A stretch of 64,000 bases of DNA from Otis tarda (lineage: Eukaryota; Chordata; Aves; Otidiformes; Otididae). The notes below the pieces were generated by a model that was not told the DNA's origin, made no database searches, and saw only the letters and a program-made list of their open reading frames with translations. This document shows, piece after piece, positions 21,823 through 33,285 of the stretch. The DNA lies in assembly GCA_026413225.1 (NCBI GenBank), contig CM048554.1, forward strand, positions 10,680,001-10,744,000, in the 5' to 3' direction. Position 1 is the stretch's first letter. The number at the start of each line of letters is the position of its first letter. A program made the position numbers and the translations under genes.

Positions 21823-24800
21823 GTCGGAGGGGCCCCTCGTCCTTTTGCTCTGCGGGAGCTCTGCGTGCTTTTTCGCTCGCTGGAGTAGTCCCACGTCCAT
21901 TTCCTGCCCGCCGGTGGAGCTCCGCGTCCTTTTGCTCGGTGGGAGCCCCGCGTGTGTTTTGCTGCCCGGCGGAGGAGCCCCGCGTGCTTTTTCCCGCCTG
22001 CCGGAGGAGCCTCTGCGTGCTTTTGCTCCGAGGGAGCCCTGCGTGCTTTTTGCCGCCCGCTAGAGGAGCCCCGCGTGCTTTTGCTCCGAGGGAGCCCCGC
22101 GTGCTTTTGCTCCTAGGGAGCCCCGCGAGCTTTTTGCGGCCTGCCGGAGGAGCCCGGCCAGCTTTTTGTTGCCCGCCGGAGGAGCCCCCGCGTCCTTTTG
22201 CTCCGCGGGAGCTCTGCGTGCCTTTTCGCTCGCTGGAGTAGTCCCGCTTGCTTTTGCTCCGCGGGAGCTCTGCGTGCCTTTTCGCTCGCTGGAGTAGTCC
22301 CGCTTCCTTTTGCTCGGCGGGAGCTCTGCGTGCCTTTTAGCTCGCTGGAGTAGTCCCACGTCCATTTGCTGCCCGCCGGTGGGAGCCCCGCGTGCGTTTT
22401 GCTGCCCGCCGGAGGAGCCCCGTGTGCTTTTTCCCCGCCTGCCGGAGGAGCCCCGCGTGCTTTTGCTCCGAGGGAGCCCCGCGTGCTTTTTGCCGCCCGC
22501 TAGAGGAGCCCCGCGTGCTTTTGCTCCGAGGGAGCCCCGCGTGCCTTTTTGCGGCGCGCTGGAGGAGGCCCACGTGCTTTTTGCCGCCGGCCGGAGGAGC
22601 CCCGCGTGCTTTTGCGGTGCGCTGGAGGATCCCCGCGTCCTTCTGCCGCCCGCCGGAGGAGCCCCCGCGTGCTTTTTCCTGCTCGGTGCAGTAGTCCCGC
22701 GTCCATTTGCCGCCCGCCAGAGGAGCCCCGCGTCCTTTTGCTCCGTGAGAGCCGCGCGTGCTTTTTGCCGGCCACCGGAGGAGCCCCGCGAGCTTTTGGC
22801 GTCCGCCTGAGGAGCCCCGCGTGCTTTTTCTCCGAGGGAGCCCCGCGTGCTTTTGCTCCTAGGGAGCCCCGCGTGCTTTTTGTCGCCCGCCGGAGGAGCC
22901 CCGCGTGCTTTTTGTCGCCCGCCGGAGGAGGCCCGCGAGCTTTTGTCGCCCGCCGGAGGAGCCCCGCGTGCTTTCTGCCGGCCGCCGGAGGAGCCCCCGC
23001 GTCCTTTTGCTCCGAGGGAGCCCCGCGTGTGTTTTGCTGCCCGGCGGAGGAGCCCCGCGCGCTTTTTCCCGCTCGGTGAAGTAGTCCCGCGTCCATTTGC
23101 TGCCTGCCGGAGGAGCCCTGCGTCCTTTTGCTCCGTGGGAGCCGCGCGTGGTTTTTCCCGCCCGCGGGAGGAGCCCCGCCTGCTTTTGCTACTAGGGAGC
23201 CCCGCGTCCTCTTTGCCGCCTGCCGGAGGAGCCCTGCGTCCTCTTTGCCGCCCGCCGAACGACGCCCGCGAGCTTTTTGCCGCCCGCTGGAGGAGCCCCG
23301 CGTTCTTTTGCTCCTAGGGAGCCCCGCGTACTTTTTGCGGCGCGCCGGAGGAGCCCCGCGTGCTTTTTGCCGCCCGCCGGAGGAGCCCCGCATGCTTTTG
23401 CTCCGAGGGAGCCCCGCGTGCTTTTTGCTGCCGGCCGGAGGACCCCGGGTGTTTTTTGTGGCGCGCCGGAGGATCCCCGTGTCCTTTTGCCGCAGGCCGG
23501 AGGAGCCCCGCGTGCTTTTGCTCCTAGGGAGCCCCGCGTACTTTTTGCGGCCCGCCGGAGGAGCCCCGCGTGCTTTTTGCGGCCCGCCGGAGGAGCCCCG
23601 CGAGCTTTTTGCGGCCCGCCGGAGGAGCCCCGCCAGCTCTTTGCGGCCCGCCGGAGGAGCCCCGCGTCCTTTTGCCGCCCGCCGGAGGAGCCCCGCGTCC
23701 TTTTGCCGTCCGCCGGAGGAGCCCCGCGTCCTTTTGCCGCCCGCCGGAGGAGCCCCGCGTCCTTTTGCCGCACGCCAGAGGAGCCCCGCGTCCTTTTGCC
23801 GCCGGCCGGAGGAGCCCCGCGTGCTTTTTGCCGCCGGCCGGAGGAGCCCTGCGTGGTTTTTGCCGCCGGCCGGAGGAGCCCCGTGTGCTTTTTGCCGCCG
23901 GCCGGAGGAGCCCCATGTGCTTTTGCTCCGAGGGAGCCCTGCGTGCTTTTTGCCGCCCGCTAGAGGAGCCCCGCGTGCTTTTGCTCCGAGGGAGCCCCGC
24001 GTGCTTTTTGCGGCGCGCCGGAGGAGCCCCACGTGCTTTTTGCGGCCGGCCGGAGGAGCCCCGGCTGCTTTTTGCCGCCCGCCGGAGGAGCCCCGTGTGC
24101 TTTTTCTCCGAGGGAACCCCGCGTGCTTTTGCTCCTAGGGAGCCCCTGTGCTTTTTGCCGCCCGCCGGAGGAGCCCCGCGTGCTTTCTGCTGCCCGCCGG
24201 AGGAAGCCCGCGTGCTTTCTGCTGCCCGCCGGAGGAGCCCCGCGTGCTTTCTGCTGCCCGCCGGAGGAGCCCCGTGTGCTTTTGCTCCGAGGGAGCCCCG
24301 CGTGCTTTTTCCCGCCGGCCGGAGGAGCCCCGGGTGCTTTTTGCGGCTCGCCGGAGGATCCCCGTGTCCTTCTGCTGCCCGCCGGAGGAGCCCCGCGTGC
24401 TTTTTCCCGCTCGGTGAAGTAGTCCCTCGTCCATTTGCTGCCTGCCGGAGGAGCCCCGCGTCCTTTTGCTCCGTGGGAGCCGAGCGTGCTTTTTCCTGAC
24501 CGCCGGAGGAGCCCCGCGTGCTTTTGCTCCTAGGGAGCCCCGCGTGCTTTTTGCGGCCCGCCGGAGGAGCCCCGCGAGCTTTTTGCGGCCCGCCGGACGA
24601 GCCCCGCCAGCTTTTTGCGGCCCGCCGGAGGAGCCCCGCGTCCTTTTGCCGCCCGCCGGAGGAGCCCCGCGTCCTTTTGCCGCCCGCCGGAGGAGCCCCG
24701 CGTCCTTTTGCCGCACGCCAGAGGAGCCCCGCGTCCTTTTTGCCGCCGGCCGGAGGAGCCCCGCGTGCTTTTTACCGCCGGCCGGAGGAGCCCCGTGTGC

Positions 24801-25059
24801 TTTTTGCCGCCGGCCGGAGGAGCCCCGCGTCCTTCTGCTACCCGCCGGAGGAGCCCCGCGTGCTTTTTCCCGCTTGGTGAAGTAGTCCCGCGTCCATTTG
24901 CTCCGTGGGAGCCCCGTGAGCTTTTTGCGGCCCGCCGGAGGAGCCCCGCCAGCTTTTGGCCGCCCGCTGGAGGAGCCCCGTCAGCTTTTTGCTGCCCGCC
25001 GGAGGAGCCCCGTGTCCTTTTGCGGCCCTCCGGAGGAGCCCCGCGTCCTTTTGCCGCCC
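21823..25059 (+). repeat. Higher-order unit, about 3.2 kb
   Basis: Landmark interval from 21,823 to a variant landmark (GTCGGAGGGGCCCCGCGTCC) at 25,060. It has the complete block order plus extra GCGGCCCGCC units near 23,540-23,680. A rare cassette occurs at 24,833-24,930 (CTTCTGCTACCC, then CGCTTGGTGAAGTAGTCCC). The only other copy of that cassette seen is at about 31,672-31,770. Confidence 0.7.
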
Positions 25060-26435
25060 GTCGGAGGGGCCCCGCGTCCTTTTGCTCTGCGGGAGCTCTG
25101 CGTGCTTTTTCGCTCGCTGGAGTAGTCCCACGTCCATTTCCTGCCCGCCGGTGGAGCTCCGCGTCCTTTTGCTCGGTGGGAGCCCCGCGTGTGTTTTGCT
25201 GCCCGGCGGAGGAGCCCCGCGTGCTTTTTCCCGCCTGCCGGAGGAGCCCCGTGTGCTTTTGCTCCGAGGGAGCCCCGCGTGCTTTTTGCCGCCTGCTAGA
25301 GGAGCCCCGCGTGCTTTTGCTCCGAGGGAGCCCCCGCGTGCTTTTTGCGGCGCGCCGGAGGAGCCCCACGTGCTTTTTCCTGCTCGGTGGAGTTGTCCCG
25401 TGTCCATTTGCTGCCCACCGGAGGAGCCCTGCATCCTTTTGCTCCGTGGGAGCCGCGCGTGCTTTTTGCTGCTCGCCGGAGGAGCCCCGCGAGCTTTTTG
25501 CCGCCCGCCTGAGGAGCCCCGCGTGCTTTTGCTCCTAGGCAGTCCCGCGTGGTTTTGCTCCTAGGGAGCCCCGCGTGCTTTTTGCGGCGTTCCGGAGGAG
25601 CCCTGCGTCCTTTTGCCGCCCGCTGGAGGAGCCCCGCCAGCTTTTGCTCCGAGGGAGCCCCCGCGTGCTTTTTGCCGCTGGCTGGAGGAGCCCCGGTTGT
25701 TTTTTGCGGCGCGCCGGAGGATCCCCGTGTCCTTTTGCCGCCCGCCGGAGGAGCCCCGCGTGCTTTTGCTCCTAGGGAGCCCCGCGTGCTTTTTGCGGCG
25801 CGCCGGAGGAGCCCCGCGAGCTTTTTGCCGCCCGCCGGAGGAGCCCCGCGTGCTTTTTGCCGCCCTCCGGAGGAGCCCCGCGTGCTTTTTCTCCGAGGGA
25901 TCCCCGCCAGCTTTTTGCGGCCCGCCGGAGGAGTCCCGCCAGCTTTTTGCCGCCCGCCGGAGGGGCCCCGCGTCCTTTTGCTCCGCGGGAGCTCTGCGTG
26001 CCTTTTCGCTCGCTGGAGTTGTCCCGGTTCCTTTTGCTCCGCGGGAGCTCTGCGTGCCTTTTCGCTCGCTGGAGTAGTCTCACGTCCATTTGCTGCCCGC
26101 TGGTGGGAGCCCCGCGTGCGTTTTGCTGCCCGCCGGAGGAGCCCCGTGTGCTTTTTCCCGCCTGCCGGAGGAGCCCCGCGTGCTTTTGCTCCGAGGGAGC
26201 CCCGCGTGCTTTTTGCCGCCCGCTAGAGGAGCCCCGCGTGCTTTTGCTCCGAGGGAGCCCCGCGTGCTTCTTGCGGCGCGCCGGAGGAGGCCCATGTGCT
26301 TTTTGCCGCCGGCCGGAGGAGCCCCGCGTGCTTTTTGCGGTGCGCCGGAGGATCCCCGCGTCCTTCTGCCGCCCGCAGGAGGAGCCCCGCGTGCTTTTTC
26401 CTGCTCGGTGCAGTAGTCCCGCGTCCATTTGCCGC
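23325..26435 (+). repeat. 3.1-kb segment, first copy (duplicated at 30,168)
   Basis: Corresponds unit by unit with 30,168-33,285 at an offset of about 6,841-6,843 bp. Paired landmarks include AGGAAGCCCG at 24,201 and 31,042, the GCTACCC cassette, and the GTTGTCCCG units near 25,390 and 32,232. The match starts just after GCTCCTAGGGAGCC near 23,320. It ends near 26,435, where this copy continues into GCCGGCCGG units and the other continues with CCAGAGGAGCC. Confidence 0.8.
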
Positions 26436-27445
26436 CCGCCGGAGGAGCCCCGCGTGCTTTTTGCCGCCGGCCGGAGGAGCCCTGCGTGGTTTTTGCCGCC
26501 GGCCGGAGGAGCCCCATGTGCTTTTGCTCCGAGGGAGCCCTGCGTGCTTTTTGCCGCCCGCTAGAGGAGCCCCGCGTGCTTTTGCTCCGAGGGAGCCCCG
26601 CGTGCTTTTTGCGGCGCGCCGGAGGAGCCCCACGTGCTTTTTGCGGCCGGCCGGAGGAGCCCCGGCTGCTTTTTGCCGCCCGCCGGAGGAGCCCCGTGTG
26701 CTTTTTCTCCGAGGGAACCCCGCGTGCTTTTGCTCCTAGGGAGCCCCCGTGCTTTTTGCCGCCCGCCGGAGGAGCCCCGCGTGCTTTCTGCTGCCCGCCG
26801 GAGGAAGCCCGCGTGCTTTCTGCTGCCCGCCGGAGGAGCCCCGCGTGCTTTCTGCTGCCCGCCGGAGGAGCCCCGTGTGCTTTTGCTCCGAGGGAGCTCC
26901 GCGTGCTTTTTCCCGCCGGCCGGAGGAGCCCCGGGTGCTTTTTGCGGCGCGCCGGAGGATCCCCGTGTCCTTCTGCTGCCCGCCGGAGGAGCCCCGCGTG
27001 CTTTTTCCCGCTCGGTGAAGTAGTCCCTCGTCCATTTGCTGCCTGCCGGAGGAGCCCCGCGTCCTTTTGCTCCGTGGGAGCCGAGCGTGCTTTCTCCTGC
27101 CCGCCGGAGGAGCCCCGCGTGCTTTTGCTCCTAGGGAGCCCCGCGTGCTTTTTGCGGCCCGCCGGAGGAGCCCCGCGAGCTTTTTGCGGCCCGCCGGACG
27201 AGCCCCGCCAGCTTTTTGCGGCCCGCCGGAGGAGCCCCGCGTCCTTTTGCCGCCCGCCGGAGGAGCCCCGCGTCCTTTTGCCGCCCGCCGGAGGAGCCCC
27301 GCGTCCTTTTGCCGCACGCCAGACGAGCCCCGCGTGCTTTTTGCCGCCGGCCGGAGGAGCCCCGCGTGCTTTTACCGCCGGCCGGAGGAGCCCCGTGTGC
27401 TTTTTGCCGCCGGCCGGAGGAGCCCCCGCGTCCTTTTGCCGCCCG
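25060..27445 (+). repeat. Higher-order unit, 2.39 kb, of composite origin
   Basis: Landmark interval from 25,060 to a variant landmark (GCTCGGAGGGG) at 27,446. The first 1.37 kb belongs to the duplicated 3.1-kb segment. At about 26,435 it joins, in mid-cassette, to the GCCGGCCGG / CATGTGC / AGGAAGCCCG series (AGGAAGCCCG at 26,802) known from the units at 15.8 kb and 21 kb. The join is in register with the short unit, as expected from unequal exchange between short repeats. Confidence 0.7.
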
Positions 27446-30400
27446 CTCGGAGGGGCCCCTCGTCCTTTGCTCTGCGGGAGCTCTGCGTGCTTTTTCGCTC
27501 GCTGGAGTAGTCCCACGTCCATTTCCTGCCCGCCGGTGGAGCTCCGCGTCCTTTTGCTCGGTGGGAGCCCCGCGTGTGTTTTGCTGCCCGGCGGAGGAGC
27601 CCCGCGTGCTTTTTCCCGCCTGCCGGAGGAGCCTCTGCGTGCTTTTGCTCCGAGGGAGCCCTGCGTGCTTTTGCCGCCCGCTAGAGGAGCCCCGCGTGCT
27701 TTTGCTCCGAGGGAGCCCCGCGTGCTTTTGCTCCTAGGGAGCCCCGCGAGCTTTTTGCGGCCTGCCGGAGGAGCCCGGCCAGCTTTTTGTTGCCCGCCGG
27801 AGGAGCCCCGCGTCCTTTTGCTCCGCGGGAGCTCTGCGTGCCTTTTCGCTCGCTGGAGTAGTCCCGCTTGCTTTTGCCCGCGGGAGCTCTGCGTGCCTTT
27901 TCGCTCGCTGGAGTAGTCCCGCTTCCTTTTGCTCGGCGGGAGCTCTGCGTGCCTTTTAGCTCGCTGGAGTAGTCCCACGTCCATTTGCTGCCCGCCGGTG
28001 GGAGCCCCGCGTGCGTTTTGCTGCCCGCCGGAGGAGCCCCGTGTGCTTTTTCCCCGCCTGCCGGAGGAGCCCCGCGTGCTTTTGCTCCGAGGGAGCCCCG
28101 CGTGCTTTTTGCCGCCCGCTAGAGGAGCCCCGCGTGCTTTTGCTCCGAGGGAGCCCCGCGTGCTTTTGCGGCGCGCTGGAGGAGGCCCACGTGCTTTTTG
28201 CCGCCGGCCGGAGGAGCCCCGCGTGCTTTTTGCGGTGCGCTGGAGGATCCCCGCGTCCTTCTGCCGCCCGCCGGAGGAGCCCCCGCGTGCTTTTTCCTGC
28301 TCGGTGCAGTAGTCCCGCGTCCATTTGCCGCCCGCCAGAGGAGCCCCGCGTCCTTTTGCTCCGTGAGAGCCGCGCGTGCTTTTTGCCGGCCACCGGAGGA
28401 GCCCCGCGAGCTTTTGGCGTCCGCCTGAGGAGCCCCGCGTGCTTTTTCTCCGAGGGAGCCCCGCGTGCTTTTGCTCCTAGGGAGCCCCGCGTGCTTTTTG
28501 TCGCCCGCCGGAGGAGCCCCGCGTGCTTTTTGTCGCCCGCCGGAGGAGGCCCGCGAGCTTTTTGTCGCCCGCCGGAGGAGCCCCGCGTGCTTTCTGCCGG
28601 CCGCCGGAGGAGCCCCGCGTCCTTTTGCTCCGAGGGAGCCCCGCGTGTGTTTTGCTGCCCGGCGGAGGAGCCCCGCGCGCTTTTTCCCGCTCGGTGAAGT
28701 AGTCCCGCGTCCATTTGCTGCCTGCCGGAGGAGCCCTGCGTCCTTTTGCTCCGTGGGAGCCGCGCGTGGTTTTTCCCGCCCGCGGGAGGAGCCCCGCCTG
28801 CTTTTGCTACTAGGGAGCCCCGCGTCCTCTTTGCCGCCTGCCGGAGGAGCCCTGCGTCCTCTTTGCCGCCCGCCGAACGACGCCCGCGAGCTTTTTGCCG
28901 CCCGCTGGAGGAGCCCCGCGTTCTTTTGCTCCTAGGGAGCCCCGCGTACTTTTGCGGCGCGCCGGGAGGAGCCCCGCGTGCTTTTTGCCGCCCGCCGGAG
29001 GAGCCCCGCATGCTTTTGCTCCGAGGGAGCCCCGCGTGCTTTTTGCTGCCGGCCGGAGGACCCCGGGTGTTTTTTGTGGCGCGCCGGAGGATCCCCGTGT
29101 CCTTTGCCGCAGGCCGGAGTGAGCCCCCGCGTGCTTTTGCTCCCTAGGGAGCCCGCGCACTTTTTGCGGCCCGCCGGAGGAGCCCCGCGTGCCTTTTGCG
29201 GCCCGCCGGAGGAGCCCCGCGAGCTTTTTTTTGCGGCCCGCCGGAGGAGCCCCGCCAGCTCTTGCGGCCCGCCGGAGGAGCCCCGCGTCCTTTGCCGCCC
29301 GCCGGAGGAGCCCCGCGTCCTTTTGCTGTCCGCCGGAGGAGCCCCGCGTCCTTTTTGCCGCCCGCCGGAGGAGCCCCGCGTCCTTTTGCCGCACGCCAGA
29401 GGAGCCCCGTGTCCCTTTTGCCGCCGGCCGGAGGAGCACCGCGTGCTTCTTGCCGCCGGCCGGAGGAGCCCCGCGTGGTTTTTGCCGCCGGCCGGAGGAG
29501 CCCCGTGTGCTTTTTTGCTGCCGCCGGCCGGAGGAGCCCCATGTGCTTTTGCTCCGAGGGAGCCCTGCGTGCTTTTTGCCGCCCGCTAGAGGAGCCCCGC
29601 GTGCTTTTGCTCCCGAGGGAGCCCCGCGTGCTTTGCGGCGCGCCGGAGGAGCCCCACGTGCTTTTTGCGGCCGGCCGGAGGAGCCCCGGCTGCTTTTTGC
29701 CGCCCGCCGGAGGAGCCCCGTGTGCTTTTTCTCCGAGGGAACCCCGCGTGCTTTTGCTCCTAGGGAGCCCCTGTGCTTTTTGCCGCCCGCCGGAGGAGCC
29801 CCGCGTGCTTTCTGCTGCCCGCCGGAGGAAGCCCCGCGTGCTTTCTGCTGCCCGCCGGAGGAGCCCCCGCGTGCTTTCTGCTGCCCGCCGGAGGAGCCCC
29901 GTGTGCTTTTGCTCCGAGGGAGCCCCGCGTGCTTTTTCCCGCCGGCCGGGAGGAGCCCCGGAGTGCTTTTGCGGCTCGCTGGAGGATCCCCGTGGACTTC
30001 TGCTGCCCGCCCGGAGGAGCCCCGCGTGCTTTTCCTGCTCGGTGAAGTAGTCCCTCGTCCATTTGCTGCCTGCCGGAGGAGCCCCGCTGTCCTCTTTGCT
30101 CCGTGGGAGCCGAGCGTGCTTTTTCCCGACCGCCGGAGGAGCCCCGCGTGCTTTTGCCCCTAGGGAGCCCCGCGTACTTTTGCGGCGCGCCGGAGGAGCC
30201 CCGCGTGCTTTTTGCCGCCCGCCGGAGGAGCCCCGCATGCTTTTGCTCCGAGGGAGCCCCGCGTGCTTTTTGCTGCCGGCCGGAGGACCCCGGGTGTTTT
30301 TTGTGGCGCGCCGGAGGATCCCCGTGTCCTTTTGCCGCAGGCCGGAGGAGCCCCGCGTGCTTTTGCTCCTAGGGAGCCCCGCGTACTTTTGCGGCCCGCC

Positions 30401-31901
30401 GGAGGAGCCCCGCGTGCTTTTTGCGGCCCGCCGGAGGAGCCCCGCGAGCTTTTGCGGCCCGCTGGAGGAGCCCCGCCAGCTCTTTGCGGCCCGCCGGAGG
30501 AGCCCCGCGTCCTTTTGCCGCCCGCCGGAGGAGCCCCGCGTCCTTTTGCCGTCCGCCGGAGGAGCCCCGCGTCCTTTTGCCGCCCGCCGGAGGAGCCCCG
30601 CGTCCTTTTGCCGCACGCCAGAGGAGCCCCGCGTCCTTTTGCCGCCGGCCGGAGGAGCCCCGCGTGCTTTTGCCGCCGGCCGGAGGAGCCCTGCGTGGTT
30701 TTTGCCGCCGGCCGGAGGAGCCCCGTGTGCTTTTTGCCGCCGGCCGGAGGAGCCCCATGTGCTTTTGCTCCGAGGGAGCCCTGCGTGCTTTTTGCCGCCC
30801 GCTAGAGGAGCCCCGCGTGCTTTTGCTCCGAGGGAGCCCCGCGTGCTTTTGCGGCGCGCCGGAGGAGCCCCACGTGCTTTTTGCGGCCGGCCGGAGGAGC
30901 CCCGGCTGCTTTTTGCCGCCCGCCGGAGGAGCCCCGTGTGCTTTTTCTCCGAGGGAACCCCGCGTGCTTTTGCTCCTAGGGAGCCCCTGTGCTTTTTGCC
31001 GCCCGCCGGAGGAGCCCCGCGTGCTTTCTGCTGCCCGCCGGAGGAAGCCCGCGTGCTTTCTGCTGCCCGCCGGAGGAGCCCCGCGTGCTTTCTGCTGCCC
31101 GCCGGAGGAGCCCCGTGTGCTTTTGCTCCGAGGGAGCCCCGCGTGCTTTTTCCCGCCGGCCGGAGGAGCCCCGGGTGCTTTTTGCGGCTCGCCGGAGGAT
31201 CCCCGTGTCCTTCTGCTGCCCGCCGGAGGAGCCCCGCGTGCTTTTTCCCGCTCGGTGAAGTAGTCCCTCGTCCATTTGCTGCCTGCCGGAGGAGCCCCGC
31301 GTCCTTTTGCTCCGTGGGAGCCGAGCGTGCTTTTTCCTGACCGCCGGAGGAGCCCCGCGTGCTTTTGCTCCTAGGGAGCCCCGCGTGCTTTTGCGGCCCG
31401 CCGGAGGAGCCCCGCGCGAGCTTTTGCGGCCCGCCGGACGAGCCCCGCCAGCTTTTTGCGGCCCGCCGGAGGAGCCCCGCGTCCTTTTGCCGCCCGCCGG
31501 AGGAGCCCCGCGTCCTTTTGCCGCCCGCCGGAGGAGCCCCGCGTCCTTTTGCCGCACGCCAGAGGAGCCCCGCGTCCTTTTTGCCGCCGGCCGGAGGAGC
31601 CCCGCGTGCTTTTTACCGCCGGCCGGAGGAGCCCCGTGTGCTTTTGCCGCCGGCCGGAGGAGCCCCGCGTCCTTCTGCTACCCGCCGGAGGAGCCCCGCG
31701 TGCTTTTTCCCGCTTGGTGAAGTAGTCCCGCGTCCATTTGCTCCGTGGGAGCCTCCCGTGAGCTTTTTTGCGGCCCGCCGGAGGAGCCCCGCCAGCTTTT
31801 GGCCGCCCGCTGGAGGAGCCCCGTCAGCTTTTTGCTGCCCGCCGGAGGAGCCCCGTGTCCTTTGCGGCCCTCCGGAGGAGCCCCGCGTCCTTTTGCCGCC
31901 C
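27446..31901 (+). repeat. Higher-order unit, about 4.46 kb, with internal duplication
   Basis: Landmark interval from 27,446 to 31,902. It carries the GCATGC-to-AGGAAGCCCG module twice, from about 28,955 and from about 30,168, which accounts for most of its extra length over 2.85-3.2 kb. CGAACGACGCC lies at 28,873. The first of the two internal modules is unusually rich in small insertions and deletions. Confidence 0.7.
28955..30167 (+). repeat. 1.2-kb module copy rich in small indels
   Basis: Same module order as 23,325-24,540 and 30,168-31,390, but with many length changes not seen in those copies. Examples are a T8 run near 29,230, GGAGTGAGCCCCCG at 29,116, CTCCCTAGGGAG near 29,142, TTTTTTGCTGCC near 29,510, and GGCCGGGAGGAG near 29,944. 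The offset to the next copy drops from 1,227 bp (GCATGC, 29,008 and 30,235) to 1,216 bp (AGGAAG, 29,826 and 31,042). Either this copy is older or its consensus is poor. Confidence 0.75.
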
Positions 31902-33285
31902 GTCGGAGGGGCCCCGCGTCCTTTTGCTCTGCGGGAGCTCTGCGTGCTTTTTCGCTCGCTGGAGTAGTCCCACGTCCATTTCCTGCCCGCCGGTGGAGCT
32001 CCGCGTCCTTTTGCTCGGTGGGAGCCCCGCGTGTGTTTTGCTGCCCGGCGGAGGAGCCCCGCGTGCTTTTTCCCGCCTGCCGGAGGAGCCCCGTGTGCTT
32101 TTGCTCCGAGGGAGCCCCGCGTGCTTTTTGCCGCCTGCTAGAGGAGCCCCGCGTGCTTTTGCTCCGAGGGAGCCCCGCGTGCTTTTTGCGGCGCGCCGGA
32201 GGAGCCCCACGTGCTTTTTCCTGCTCGGTGGAGTTGTCCCGTGTCCATTTGCTGCCCACCGGAGGAGCCCTGCATCCTTTTGCTCCGTGGGAGCCGCGCG
32301 TGCTTTTTGCTGCTCGCCGGAGGAGCCCCGCGAGCTTTTTGCCGCCCGCCTGAGGAGCCCCGCGTGCTTTTGCTCCTAGGCAGTCCCGCGTGGTTTTGCT
32401 CCTAGGGAGCCCCGCGTGCTTTTTGCGGCGTTCCGGAGGAGCCCTGCGTCCTTTTGCCGCCCGCTGGAGGAGCCCCGCCAGCTTTTGCTCCGAGGGAGCC
32501 CCGCGTGCTTTTTGCCGCTGGCTGGAGGAGCCCCGGTTGTTTTTTGCGGCGCGCCGGAGGATCCCCGTGTCCTTTTGCCGCCCGCCGGAGGAGCCCCGCG
32601 TGCTTTTGCTCCTAGGGAGCCCCGCGTGCTTTTTGCGGCGCGCCGGAGGAGCCCCGCGAGCTTTTTGCCGCCCGCCGGAGGAGCCCCGCGTGCTTTTTGC
32701 CGCCCTCCGGAGGAGCCCCGCGTGCTTTTTCTCCGAGGGATCCCCGCCAGCTTTTTGCGGCCCGCCGGAGGAGTCCCGCCAGCTTTTTGCCGCCCGCCGG
32801 AGGGGCCCCGCGTCCTTTTGCTCCGCGGGAGCTCTGCGTGCCTTTTCGCTCGCTGGAGTTGTCCCGGTTCCTTTTGCTCCGCGGGAGCTCTGCGTGCCTT
32901 TTCGCTCGCTGGAGTAGTCTCACGGTCCATTTGCTGCCCGCTGGTGGGAGCCCCGCGTGCGTTTTGCTGCCCGCCGGAGGAGCCCCGTGTGCTTTTTCCC
33001 CGCCTGCCGGAGGAGCCCCGCGTGCTTTTGCTCCGAGGGAGCCCCGCGTGCTTTTGCCGCCCGCTAGAGGAGCCCCGCGTGCTTTTTGCTCCGAGGGAGC
33101 CCCGCGTGCTTTTTGCGGCGCGCCGGAGGAGGCCCATGTGCTTTTTGCCGCCGGCCGGAGGAGCCCCGCGTGCTTTTTGCGGTGCGCCGGAGGATCCCCG
33201 CGTCCTTCTGCCGCCCGCAGGAGGAGCCCCGCGTGCTTTTTCCTGCTCGGTGCAGTAGTCCCGCGTCCATTTGCCGCCCGCCAGA
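30168..33285 (+). repeat. 3.1-kb segment, second copy
   Basis: Near-duplicate of 23,325-26,435. Visible differences are mainly single-base length changes, such as CACGGTCCATTTG at 32,923 where the first copy has CACGTCCATTTG. It departs from the first copy at CCAGAGGAGCCCCGCGTCC (about 33,285) and leads into the varied segment before the inversion. Confidence 0.8.
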
